IMG/VR virus record: IMGVR_UViG_3300036712_000031
Span: 1 to 24,710 of that record
Length of the DNA: 24,710 bases
Direction: 5' to 3' (one strand)
Source: a virus
Positions 1-7,818 of this stretch are shown here, piece after piece; the stretch's first letter is position 1, and every line of letters starts with the position of its first letter. The notes beneath the pieces are model-generated. The model made no database searches. It was not told the DNA's origin and saw nothing but the letters and a program-made list of their open reading frames with translations. The translations under genes and the position numbers were made by a program.

Positions 1-1321
1 CATTATCAAGTCCATTAATCCCGAGTATTGGTGTGTCTTTTTGCGGAATATAATGAATCCCCTTTTCTCCAATAGTTCTAATTATAACACCCATACAATG
101 ACCAACATTCGGAATAATTCTATCCGGTGCTAAAGTAGACGTGGCAAAAGGGTCCGTAATTTTTAACCGGTCAGCATAAATAATTCCCAGGACATCATCA
201 CTTCGTTGATAATTATTCCCAATTGTTATTAACTGGCTTTTTGTTTGATCTGCTGCAATATTAAAAATAACTTTAGGATTATCATCTCTACCCTGGCAGT
301 ATGTTTCCATAGCTTTTTGAATTGTGATATCTGAAGTCTCTGGATTAGCAATAAATCTAACTGGAAGAGTATTTAATTTTGTTAAATTTCTTGACCAATG
401 GGCCGCGGTTGTCGGGCTGGTACCATCTACACCACTGGCTAAATATGAAACCGTACTGACATTTGCTGGAAATGTATCCTCAATGCTTGCTGGAGTAGTG
501 GTTAATCTTGTAACATAAATCCATTTTGAAGTTGAAAAAACATTTTCAACATAAAAATCAGATACTTCACTTTCAGTCGTACACCATACTTTTCCTAACT
601 CGGTGTCAACTTCTCTGACAATTCCATTTATATCTTTTCTCCAGGTTTTTAGTTGAAACCCTAAAACATTGACAACATCATCGATTTGTGATGCCCCTGT
701 CGCTCCGCCGGACCATTCAATTGTATTTGTAGCTTCAGTCACATTTGTTACTTTCCTATACTCTGTAATTCCTGACGCTCCTGTCATAATAATTTCTACT
801 ATGTCACCTATTTTTATTCCTGATACTGAATCTAAAACAATTGAAGTCGCACTGGCAATAGACGCCGTTGCAACTGCAGTAGTAAATCTATTTCCATTCG
901 TAATAGTGTATCCGGTTCTATTTCCTGATATACCATATTCTAACGTTTGTTCATATGCTGCATCAATTTGCAATATTTTTTCAGGGGCCCCTTGTTGATC
1001 ATCAATTTGTATTGTTGCGACAACCGCGTCAATTGCGCTTCCATCATAACCAACATGAGATTTAACATATAATTTTCCATCCTGGCCGACAATATTTTGA
1101 AAGAATCCGTTAACAACGTCAGATCCATAATAAGAAGAATTAATATTAAATCCAAATATTTCTTGAAATTCCGTAGGATTATTAACTAAAAATGTCTGGT
1201 CATATTTTCTTTCAAACTGACCTATAATTCCGCCTATTGAGAAATCAGAAGGCTCAACGGTCCGCGCTTTTTTTGTAGGTAAGTTTTTTCCTCTTACCCC
1301 TAAAGTTCGTAAATTTCCCAT
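1..1321 (-). CDS. Phage tail sheath protein, 3' end outside the window
   Basis: This gene encodes the contractile sheath subunit that polymerises around the tail tube of a myovirus. It is open from an ATG at 1321 to the left edge, about 440 codons, so the C-terminal domain is missing. I translated the frame by hand. The N-terminus has the sheath-like pattern of a short basic lead, then SIGGIIGQFERKYDQTFLV and a phrase with an FG pair (EFQEIFGFN), as in Phage_sheath_1 proteins. A middle beta-rich insertion is followed by ASGVDGTSPTT, matching the G-x-D-G segment common to sheaths. The ATG overlaps the stop of the upstream 88-aa gene (TAATG), and a strong GGAGG lies 8 nt upstream inside that gene, indicating translational coupling. 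Family assignment is by pattern recognition; the tail tube gene would be expected next, beyond the window. Confidence 0.88.
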   Translation of the reverse strand, partial: MGNLRTLGVRGKNLPTKKARTVEPSDFSIGGIIGQFERKYDQTFLVNNPTEFQEIFGFNINSSYYGSDVVNGFFQNIVGQDGKLYVKSHVGYDGSAIDAVVATIQIDDQQGAPEKILQIDAAYEQTLEYGISGNRTGYTITNGNRFTTAVATASIASATSIVLDSVSGIKIGDIVEIIMTGASGITEYRKVTNVTEATNTIEWSGGATGASQIDDVVNVLGFQLKTWRKDINGIVREVDTELGKVWCTTESEVSDFYVENVFSTSKWIYVTRLTTTPASIEDTFPANVSTVSYLASGVDGTSPTTAAHWSRNLTKLNTLPVRFIANPETSDITIQKAMETYCQGRDDNPKVIFNIAADQTKSQLITIGNNYQRSDDVLGIIYADRLKITDPFATSTLAPDRIIPNVGHCMGVIIRTIGEKGIHYIPQKDTPILGINGLDN

Positions 1322-1587
1322 TAATTAACCTCCGTTATTATGAAATGTTTTTTACAATACTGAAAATCTTTATGTAAAATTATTCTTTCTTCAATTTTTT
1401 GTTTGCACCCTTCTTTATTCCTGGGTTCAAATCTTTGAAAAAACTTTCCTATTTGTAATTCATAGGGATAATTATGCCTGTTTTCTAACCAGTACAATTT
1501 TTCTTTTTTTTTATTATCTATTTTCTTGATGTCTTCTTTTATTTCAGATTGTTTAAATTTTTCTTCTTTTGCTGGATATTTTTCCAT
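1321..1587 (-). CDS. Small charged protein of unknown function (88 aa)
   Basis: I do not recognise this gene. It encodes a highly charged, Lys/Glu-rich protein. The N-terminal half looks helical (EKYPAKEEKFKQSEIKEDI), and the C-terminal half contains two cysteines (C61 and C78) without a clear metal site. The start is supported by AGGAG 6 nt upstream of ATG. It sits between the tail-terminator candidate and the tail sheath and shares the A of its TAA with the sheath ATG. It is therefore translated with the sheath and could be a small tail-assembly factor; that role is inferred from position only. Confidence 0.7.
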   Translation of the reverse strand: MEKYPAKEEKFKQSEIKEDIKKIDNKKKEKLYWLENRHNYPYELQIGKFFQRFEPRNKEGCKQKIEERIILHKDFQYCKKHFIITEVN

Positions 1588-1596
1588 AAAAAACTC

Positions 1597-2808
1597 CTAT
1601 ATAATATTATAAGTTCTATTAATAGTTGTCGTATTTACCAGGGTTGACCGAGTAAATCTTTCTTCTTTTATTTCAATTAACATTGTGTACTGCAATTTCG
1701 GGATCTGATTTGTCGCGTCAATTGCATCTATAAAAATAGAATCTGTATCAAATTTAATCCAAAATTTTTTCCCATTAACCCATAATTTTTCTTTTGCCAA
1801 AACATTTCTAATAATATAACTTGCATCTGCAATAAGGTCCTTTTGTCTCGCTTCAATGTCTATTCTAATAGAATAATGATATATTTGCAAACCATTTCTA
1901 ATTTTTACAGTCCGGTCCTCTCTATATGAGTCCATTTTTTCCTCTGTTTTTTCCCCTCTTGTTATCGGTAAAGGCGCAAGTTCATGAATTCCTATTCCTG
2001 GTAATAATATTTCTGTTTGATTCAATCCAAATTCTACCGGAAAATATAAATAAACTGCTGCATTTGTAAAATCATTTAATAATTGATTACCGTCATACAT
2101 TTCGGCAAGATAATAATCATTTTCATTATTTTCCCATAGCTGGTGTATTTCTGAATTAACGCCGTCATCAATTTCAATAACTGAATATTTTTCTAACCAA
2201 TCTCTTTGATAAGATCCGGAATCTTCAATCAATATTTTTACATCACTAGCTGCCCCTGTTATTATCCCTACTTGATATTTACGGTTTAAATTTATTGCAT
2301 CTCTTTCATTTTCTAATTTTGTTTTAAGATCCCTAAAAATATCATAAGGTAGTTCATCAGTGACAGCAACCATATGAGAAAAAACAAGATAACTTTCTGT
2401 ATTTGTATTACTGGTTATTCTTATTCTCTCTAGCGTATCAATATCGCTAATGTCAATAGTAATCGGAACTAAAGAATCGTAAACAGGAATCATAAAATCT
2501 TTCATGGTCTCATCAAAATCTATTTTTAATAAAAAATCATCTAAATCATTATAATAAATTCCTTTATTTTTACTTCTGACAGAAAATATATTAAAAGTAA
2601 TTTCGTTATAATTTGAAACATCAATACTTGATAATGTTTTTTCTATATATGCATTTTTTGAGTTAACATTAAAATGAACAATTAAAGATTTTGAATTATC
2701 ATTTGCAATAAATTCATCTATTTCATTTAGCCCATGAATATCTATTAATGATAAATCAGAAGAGGACCAGCCTGTATCTGTGTCAAACTCTTCAATTGCT
2801 AATTTCAT
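1597..2808 (-). CDS. Putative tail-completion/terminator protein with N-terminal beta-sandwich (403 aa)
   Basis: The gene lies exactly where contractile-tail phages usually encode the tail terminator, between the gp10-like completion protein and the sheath. Residues about 1-165 are rich in alternating hydrophobic strands (for example YNEITFNIFSVRS and ERIRITSNT) and resemble a jelly-roll or carbohydrate-binding beta-sandwich. Residues about 260-403 contain a segment (YSIRIDIEARQKDLIADAS) followed by a strand-rich end, reminiscent of phage minor tail or terminator proteins. The protein is longer than a typical tail terminator (about 130-200 aa), consistent with a fusion. Its ATG overlaps the upstream TGA as ATGA. 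The structural role is inferred from position; the domain calls are tentative. Confidence 0.6.
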   Translation of the reverse strand: MKLAIEEFDTDTGWSSSDLSLIDIHGLNEIDEFIANDNSKSLIVHFNVNSKNAYIEKTLSSIDVSNYNEITFNIFSVRSKNKGIYYNDLDDFLLKIDFDETMKDFMIPVYDSLVPITIDISDIDTLERIRITSNTNTESYLVFSHMVAVTDELPYDIFRDLKTKLENERDAINLNRKYQVGIITGAASDVKILIEDSGSYQRDWLEKYSVIEIDDGVNSEIHQLWENNENDYYLAEMYDGNQLLNDFTNAAVYLYFPVEFGLNQTEILLPGIGIHELAPLPITRGEKTEEKMDSYREDRTVKIRNGLQIYHYSIRIDIEARQKDLIADASYIIRNVLAKEKLWVNGKKFWIKFDTDSIFIDAIDATNQIPKLQYTMLIEIKEERFTRSTLVNTTTINRTYNII

Positions 2809-3380
2809 TTTTCTAGTCCTTTTAATAATCTAGATTCAATAATTTTAAATGTTTTTTCCTGACCTGCGTTAATATATAAAAAAATAGCCTTGTTTAAATC
2901 CGGTGTTATATGAACTCTTTTTTTAATGCTTATTCCATATGCACGTTGAAATGCCGGCCGTGGAGGTATTCTTATTGTCGCTTTTTTTGTCTTAATTATA
3001 GTTCCATATTCATGCACTATAAACAAACTTCTTAAAGTTAATTTCGATTTCCAATGTTTTCTATTACTTGGCCGGACTGTTATTGTATTTTTCCCTTTTC
3101 TTATAATCAACATGTTTTTATAAGTCCTGGAATCTAATCCCCCTTTTCCATATAAAGGATTTTCAGGATATTTAAAACCCTGTTTTTTTTTTCTTTTTAT
3201 TGTTTTTGGCTTTAATGGTTTAAGTGCAAATGTATTATTTGTTATACCTTTTTTAAATTCTTTTATTATTCCATTTGCATCTTTTTGTAATTTTGCCCTT
3301 AAAACATTACCGTAAAACTTCGGTAATTTTTTAATCCTATTTCTTTTGTCCTTAAGTCCTTTTGTATTTAACCGAATCAT
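2805..3380 (-). CDS. Tail-completion / neck protein, HK97 gp10- or Mu gpG-like (191 aa)
   Basis: This is probably the neck/tail-completion protein that joins the head connector to the tail. The pattern fits the HK97_gp10 / virion morphogenesis families. It is a basic protein with a K-T-I-x-R-K stretch (residues 59-66), a central PLYGKGGLDSRTYKN segment (75-89, the usual 'PL..tG.L..s' position), VHEYGT at 122-127 and IPPRPAF at 138-144. The last two match the conserved H-x-x-G and IP-R-PF signatures. It overlaps both neighbours by 4 nt (ATGA), showing translational coupling with the head-closure gene upstream. The exact family (gp10 versus gpG) cannot be fixed by eye. Confidence 0.75.
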   Translation of the reverse strand: MIRLNTKGLKDKRNRIKKLPKFYGNVLRAKLQKDANGIIKEFKKGITNNTFALKPLKPKTIKRKKKQGFKYPENPLYGKGGLDSRTYKNMLIIRKGKNTITVRPSNRKHWKSKLTLRSLFIVHEYGTIIKTKKATIRIPPRPAFQRAYGISIKKRVHITPDLNKAIFLYINAGQEKTFKIIESRLLKGLEK

Positions 3381-4009
3381 AATTGAAATAATCCAAAATT
3401 ATAAAAAACAAAATCATTATAGACCTGGGTTGTCCTGGATTTTTCTTTTATTTCGTATGACTCATTATTAAAAACAAAAGTAAATCTGATCAAATCAAAA
3501 TCCCGAAAAGTATAACCTGCATCAATCCAGGACTTTGAAGGAATTGTCACCGCCAGGTCAACCTCTTCTCTCAATCCTAATTTTTCTAAAGTGTTTGCAT
3601 TTGGAGAAAAAACAATAGGCCACGCTTTAATATAGATTTCATTTTCGATACTTTTTGTTTGAATTGATCTATATTTACCCCTGGTAATATTAGACTCATC
3701 TCTTACAAATATTTTTATGACTCCCCCTGCCTGGTTGTTTATAACTTCCTGAGCTTCTTTTAATATTTCACATTTATCTAAAAATTGGCTCGGTGTTAAA
3801 TCTGAAAATATTATATTATCTGTTCCAGTAGCAATTGAATTAGAATCAAGTGTAATTGTCGTCCCAATTATTGAAATAATTCTTGAACAGGGAATCAAAT
3901 TTGATGAATATGCATACATTCCCGCAAATAAATTTAATGTATCCTTTATGTCGGATACTATCAAAGCAGGTGAAGAGATCGTCATTGAGCAACTTATTGT
4001 CTGATCCAT
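3377..4009 (-). CDS. Putative head-closure/connector protein (210 aa)
   Basis: Position suggests a head-closure (stopper) protein: it lies between the adaptor-like protein (4009-4644) and the gp10-like protein (2805-3380), the standard order adaptor, closure, completion. The N-terminal half is a strand-rich segment, with a helix (LDKCEILKEAQEVINNQ) around residues 80-100. The C-terminal half reads like a small beta-barrel, including 'SKSWIDAGYTFRDFDLIRF' and 'ESYEIKEKSRTTQ'. Such a barrel with 'need/aspect of field' strands is typical of SPP1 gp16-like closure proteins. Start and stop overlap neighbours (TAATG upstream, ATGA downstream). The family is not certain from sequence alone. Confidence 0.62.
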   Translation of the reverse strand: MDQTISCSMTISSPALIVSDIKDTLNLFAGMYAYSSNLIPCSRIISIIGTTITLDSNSIATGTDNIIFSDLTPSQFLDKCEILKEAQEVINNQAGGVIKIFVRDESNITRGKYRSIQTKSIENEIYIKAWPIVFSPNANTLEKLGLREEVDLAVTIPSKSWIDAGYTFRDFDLIRFTFVFNNESYEIKEKSRTTQVYNDFVFYNFGLFQL

Positions 4010-4644
4010 TAATCCCCCACTACGGCGTTAAAATAATCATTAATTAAAGCTAATCCCATCCTGGCTAATTCATTTCTGATATGTGTATATTTTCCACGAT
4101 TACCATAACTTTTTGAAAATCCCTGCAAAGAGACATCCCCTCCGCCGCCTCTTCCTTCAATTTGTGATAACACTTTTTCAGCTGTTAAATATAAAATTCC
4201 TTCGGTAAGTGATTCCGGTATTTCATCAGCTTCAAAACCTACCGTAAAAGTAATTTTTATATTTTTTCTACCCTTTCTAAAAACCGGATTAGCTGATGAT
4301 GTAACTAAATCTGTTCTAATTGCTTTGATAATTCCTTCTGGACCATCTAAAACAAATTGAGTCAATGATAAATCGCTTATTACATCCCCGCCTATTACAT
4401 ATTCAACTGAATCTAAGCTTATTACATTTTTTATATTTAAAAATAGTTCATTTTTTCCATTTCCATTATAATACTGAGTATATTGTTTTTCTCCGCTCAT
4501 TGATAAGCCTGTTTTTGTTTCTATCCAATTTATGACAAATTTATCTCTTAATCTTTCAATCACTGAATCACTAATAATCGCAGAACTAATACAGTAACCT
4601 TCTAATATTGATCTTATATCTGAGGCAGTCGGAACCATTGCCAT
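4009..4644 (-). CDS. Head-tail connector/adaptor protein (211 aa)
   Basis: This is a likely adaptor that docks on the portal after packaging (HK97 gp6 / SPP1 gp15 type). The N-terminal helical part (ASDIRSILEGYCI and VIERLRDKFVINWIETKTG) is followed by a strand-rich middle (KNELFLNIKNVISLDSVEYV). Further on are FTVGFEADEIPESLTEGILY and a helix ending in EKVLSQIE. The phrase 'GF..deiPe.l..ail.l.a' is characteristic of this family. A Gly run (GRGGGGD) and a conserved 'GFSKSYG' precede a C-terminal helix. The start has AGGGG 6 nt upstream. A small hairpin (AAGAA/TTCTT, loop GGGG) at 4645-4658 presents this SD in its loop. The gene overlaps the next gene as TAATG. Confidence 0.72.
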   Translation of the reverse strand: MAMVPTASDIRSILEGYCISSAIISDSVIERLRDKFVINWIETKTGLSMSGEKQYTQYYNGNGKNELFLNIKNVISLDSVEYVIGGDVISDLSLTQFVLDGPEGIIKAIRTDLVTSSANPVFRKGRKNIKITFTVGFEADEIPESLTEGILYLTAEKVLSQIEGRGGGGDVSLQGFSKSYGNRGKYTHIRNELARMGLALINDYFNAVVGD

Positions 4645-4656
4645 AAGAACCCCTTC

Positions 4657-6480
4657 TTAATTACTTAATTCCCAGAATGTTTTACTTCCTTCTGTTATTG
4701 TTGGAGCAGGAACTTTTCTAATATAAATATCTCCATTTATATTAAAAATATATTTTGATCCTTCTGTCATGTTTTCAGTATCAGGCAAAGCTAATTCCCA
4801 ATATCCATTTGATCTGGTTGTTGTTAAAAAAAATTCCCTTTCATAAATTATATTATCTTTATATTTAACTTGTTTTTTATTTAGAATTGCCGTAACTGTT
4901 TTATTTTCTTTTGAGCCTGTCTGATAATCACTAATAAAACCGTAAACAATAGTAGTATCTATTGAATCAATATCAATTTCTACAAAATCATATGTAATTG
5001 TAATATCAGTTAAAGTAGGAGATGATATCCCTGTATCTGAATGAAAAAAAACATTTACGGATACATGAGATCCTAATTCAGATTCATTAAAAAAAGTAGA
5101 TAAATTATTTTGTATTTCTGTTAATGTATTAGATTGTGAATAAATTCCATTGCTTACCATCCAGCCACTATTATAATATCTTTCTACATTATCTTTTACA
5201 ATAGTAAAAGTTATATTATCATTTCCAGATTGAGAAAAAGTTGATAAAAATGTTAATAATGCTTCTGTATCAAATGTATCAGTAAAAGATAATTTTGGAT
5301 TTGTAGTTGAATATTGTTCTATTCTCATATTAGCTGTTAATTCAGAAACAGAACTTAAAGTATTTGAATCTGGAAATACTATCGTGAATCTTCCTTCTGT
5401 TTCTTCATCAACAGGCAACGTGTCTGCATTAATATTAAAAGTAATTAAATCTGTTGATTGCGAATAGGAATTATCTGAGACAGCCCAAGTAGAACCATTC
5501 CAGTATAAATTATTTCCAGATTCTCCTATATCTAATAATATTTTTGGAGATCCTATATAAACTAAAGATAAAGAATTAAATAATTTGATAGTTCCATCGC
5601 CTATATATTGCATTTTTGGAAGAATATCTGAAGATGTAACATATTTATATTTAGGAATATCGTCAGATGATGGTGTATAATTAGATGTATGTTGAACAGA
5701 ATCATAAATTACTAAATTATCTATTAAAAAATTAGCATTTCCATTGCCATTTAAATCCTTACCTATTCTTAATAACCCAATATTAGAGCTTCTTATTCCA
5801 GTACCTGTTTGTGTACTTCCCAATTGATTTCCATCAACAAATAATCTAGTTGCACCATTAGTAATATCCCAATTTAAAGAAATTTTATATTTTGTATCCG
5901 TTATAGGACTAAATGACTCAGCAAAAGAAACAATACTTCCGCCAGTAGAATCAGAAATAGCTACAAATAATAATGTACTTTGATGATATATTCTTATTCT
6001 ATTATTAGCATTTCCAGCTGCTTGAACAATTGTAGGTAGATATTGAAAACTTCCTGCTCCTGAATATTTAGGAATCCAGTCAAATTCTATACATCCTTGT
6101 TGTTGAGCATCTGCATTATTATTTGCATCAAAATCAATATATTTATTTTCACTGCCCGATAAATCTAATTGACCAGATGTAATTCCAGCCCCATTATAAG
6201 CAGTTCCTGTTACTACTCCTCCACTCCAATCTTCAAGATTAATATCAGTATTAAAATTAGCACCGCATAATGCATCTATTTGGCTTTTTTGTTCTATTTT
6301 ACTATCTTTAAATTCTACTAAATCTGAATCATAAGTATGTCCTGTATCATTATCAAAATTTTCAGTAAAATTAGTATTAACTTCTTGTAACTTCAATTTA
6401 AAAGTTGATCCTAAAATTTGAATTAAGTTTGAATCATAAGAAGCATTAGACAAAATATTATAAGTATTTATAAGCCCCAT
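4657..6480 (-). CDS. LamG/concanavalin-like domain virion protein (607 aa)
   Basis: A long structural protein, probably exposed on the virion. Residues about 98-262 form a LamG / ConA-like jelly-roll: GCIEFDWIP, then KYKISLNWDITNGATRLFVDG (split by strands) and FLIDNLVIYD, the usual closing strand. Residues about 280-500 contain a duplicated module, with YWNGSTWAVSDNSYSQS near 326-342 and YYNSGWMVSNGIYSQS near 435-450. The C-terminus (about 510-607) resembles a small regulatory-type beta domain ('SNGYWELALPDT'). It lies between the beta-helix protein and the connector genes, so head or neck decoration is more likely than tail fibre, but this is inference. Unlike its neighbours the gene contains no CCTGG/CCAGG site and is poor in GC-rich words, suggesting separate acquisition. 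Only a weak TAAGG lies before the ATG. Confidence 0.75.
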   Translation of the reverse strand: MGLINTYNILSNASYDSNLIQILGSTFKLKLQEVNTNFTENFDNDTGHTYDSDLVEFKDSKIEQKSQIDALCGANFNTDINLEDWSGGVVTGTAYNGAGITSGQLDLSGSENKYIDFDANNNADAQQQGCIEFDWIPKYSGAGSFQYLPTIVQAAGNANNRIRIYHQSTLLFVAISDSTGGSIVSFAESFSPITDTKYKISLNWDITNGATRLFVDGNQLGSTQTGTGIRSSNIGLLRIGKDLNGNGNANFLIDNLVIYDSVQHTSNYTPSSDDIPKYKYVTSSDILPKMQYIGDGTIKLFNSLSLVYIGSPKILLDIGESGNNLYWNGSTWAVSDNSYSQSTDLITFNINADTLPVDEETEGRFTIVFPDSNTLSSVSELTANMRIEQYSTTNPKLSFTDTFDTEALLTFLSTFSQSGNDNITFTIVKDNVERYYNSGWMVSNGIYSQSNTLTEIQNNLSTFFNESELGSHVSVNVFFHSDTGISSPTLTDITITYDFVEIDIDSIDTTIVYGFISDYQTGSKENKTVTAILNKKQVKYKDNIIYEREFFLTTTRSNGYWELALPDTENMTEGSKYIFNINGDIYIRKVPAPTITEGSKTFWELSN

Positions 6481-6488
6481 AAATTACC

Positions 6489-6629
6489 TTATTTTATTTT
6501 TTGAGATTTTTTCTCTTTTTCTTCGTCAGTATCTTTTGTTTTGATACTTACTTTTTTTTCAATTTTATTAGGTTTATTTTGAACCATTTGTTTAGATTCT
6601 TCAAAAAATATTTTTTCTTTTTCGTTCAT
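6489..6629 (-). CDS. Very small Lys/Glu-rich protein (46 aa)
   Basis: A short gene found by reading the gap between the beta-helix and LamG genes. The ATG at 6629 is preceded by AAGGAGT with 8 nt spacing, one of the better ribosome binding sites in the window. The frame is open for 46 codons to TAA at 6489. The product begins MNEKEKIFFEESKQMV and continues as an almost entirely charged Lys/Glu/Asp chain, so it is probably helical or disordered. It ends 8 nt before the LamG gene start. No family is recognised. It may be a small chaperone or peptide of the decoration module, from position only. Confidence 0.65.
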   Translation of the reverse strand: MNEKEKIFFEESKQMVQNKPNKIEKKVSIKTKDTDEEKEKKSQKIK

Positions 6630-6661
6630 AAATTTATACTCCTTATATTAAGTCATTTGAT

Positions 6662-7558
6662 TTATGCTAATGTTGTATTGTCACCAGCTGCGGACCCCGC
6701 ATCTGAAACGGCTGGTTTTGTCCTATTCTCAGTAATAATAATATCTGTAGCCTGTCCATTAACAATCCCCGTAGATGACCCAATCCCTTTATTTCTAGAT
6801 ATTTCTGATTCTGTGCAGACTGCCGTTGCTGCAATAGCTATCAAATTAGTACAATTTGTCAATTTGTTATTTCTGATAATAGAATTGTTGAACCATGCTC
6901 CCGCTGCGACATCAATACCTGTAATACATCCATTAATTATATTATTCTCTATAATAGAATTTTTTATTTCGCAACTTATACCTATAGTAACGGTTTTACT
7001 GTTATCGCCTTTTATCCAGCAATCATGAATATGCACCGCGTCGCTTGTATCTGCAAGCAACATAATTGGTATGGCATGAGCAGAATTAAAACAAATATTA
7101 GCTATTTCAAGACCTGATCCGGTAAATCCTAATACGGCAGTACTGGCTATTGCATCATCATAATTTACAACGACTCCATAATCTCCATTTGATAATGGAG
7201 AAATTCCAATCAAATGAATATTATATCCAGAAAATAATAGCTGTTCATTGTATTGTCCTGGACCAACAAACACCCATTTATGATGATCTTTAGAACTATC
7301 AATTGTAGTGGTTCCGGATTGATATCTTGCTTTATTTAGAGCATATTGTATAGTTTTGAAAGCTGTTTGCCAACTTAGTCCATCATTTGTATTACTTCCG
7401 TTTATTCCATCTACATAATATTTATCTCCGAATGGAAACCCTACGTCTCTCATTAATGCATATCTGATTTTTTCACCTAACTGCGAATTTTGATTGCCTG
7501 GCATTAATAGACTGATTTCTTGCGCTTCCGCTTCGGACAAATAATCTACATAATTCAT
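6662..7558 (-). CDS. Right-handed beta-helix (pectin-lyase-like) protein (298 aa)
   Basis: The start of the fold is recognisable at residues about 47-75: YYVDGINGSNTNDGLSW followed by AFKTIQYALN, the classic DUF1565 / pectate-lyase-like opening. It is followed by short strand repeats rich in Asn/Ile (IIENNIINGCITGI, SIIRNNKLTNCTN, SEISRNKGIG, IIITENR) that form beta-helix coils. The N-terminal 45 residues are predicted helical (EAEAQEISLLM) and may anchor the protein to the shell. Encoded directly after the capsid protein and an 87-aa protein, it is a candidate head spike, decoration or glycan-binding protein; no catalytic residues can be assigned. The start overlaps the upstream TGA (ATGA) and has GAGAGG 7 nt upstream. 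Confidence 0.8.
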   Translation of the reverse strand: MNYVDYLSEAEAQEISLLMPGNQNSQLGEKIRYALMRDVGFPFGDKYYVDGINGSNTNDGLSWQTAFKTIQYALNKARYQSGTTTIDSSKDHHKWVFVGPGQYNEQLLFSGYNIHLIGISPLSNGDYGVVVNYDDAIASTAVLGFTGSGLEIANICFNSAHAIPIMLLADTSDAVHIHDCWIKGDNSKTVTIGISCEIKNSIIENNIINGCITGIDVAAGAWFNNSIIRNNKLTNCTNLIAIAATAVCTESEISRNKGIGSSTGIVNGQATDIIITENRTKPAVSDAGSAAGDNTTLA

Positions 7559-7818
7559 TTTTTTACCTCTCTTTCATAAAAAAGAATTAAACCATTTTCA
7601 ATCAATTTATTTTTTAAATCTTCATCATAAGTTTTAAAAATCCCTTTTTTAAAATTAATTGTTTTTTCATCAATTAAATATTCTCCTGTGTATTCTTCAT
7701 CATGAAAAATACAATATTCAATTTTAGGCTTTTTTTCTTTTTCAGGTTCAATATTAATAATATTGAGAGAAGGCTTTTTATTTGCCTTCTCTCTGTATTC
7801 TTTTTGTGTGTATAGCAT
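7555..7818 (-). CDS. Small protein following the major capsid gene (87 aa)
   Basis: Unrecognised. The N-terminal 30 residues are Lys/Glu-rich (KEYREKANKKPSL). Residues 36-87 look like a compact alpha/beta unit: YCIFHDEEYTGEYL, then INFKKGIFKTYDEDLKN and a closing strand ILFYERE. Genes at this position in HK97-type phages are often small capsid-associated or decoration-linked proteins, which is the only basis for a role. The ATG at 7818 shares its A with the capsid TAA (TAATG), so it is translationally coupled to the capsid gene and likely made in stoichiometric amounts. Confidence 0.65.
   Translation of the reverse strand: MLYTQKEYREKANKKPSLNIINIEPEKEKKPKIEYCIFHDEEYTGEYLIDEKTINFKKGIFKTYDEDLKNKLIENGLILFYEREVKK

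Noticed and set aside
324-518. Plus-strand ORF inside the tail sheath region
   Set aside because: It is the reverse shadow of the sheath gene, has no ribosome binding site, and the opposite frame translates to a clear sheath protein.
669-998. Plus-strand ORF inside the tail sheath region
   Set aside because: Same reason: the sheath frame is open across it on the minus strand.
940-1155. Minus-strand 71-codon ORF in the sheath gene
   Set aside because: Alternative frame within the sheath gene; composition is low-complexity and no start site is present.
4645-4658. Hairpin with the Shine-Dalgarno in its loop
   Set aside because: Only five A/T-rich pairs; too weak to claim as a regulatory element.
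6501-7028. Plus-strand ORF of 175 codons, Phe/Ile-rich
   Set aside because: Shadow of the beta-helix and 46-aa genes; Phe runs come from AAA/GAA codons on the other strand.
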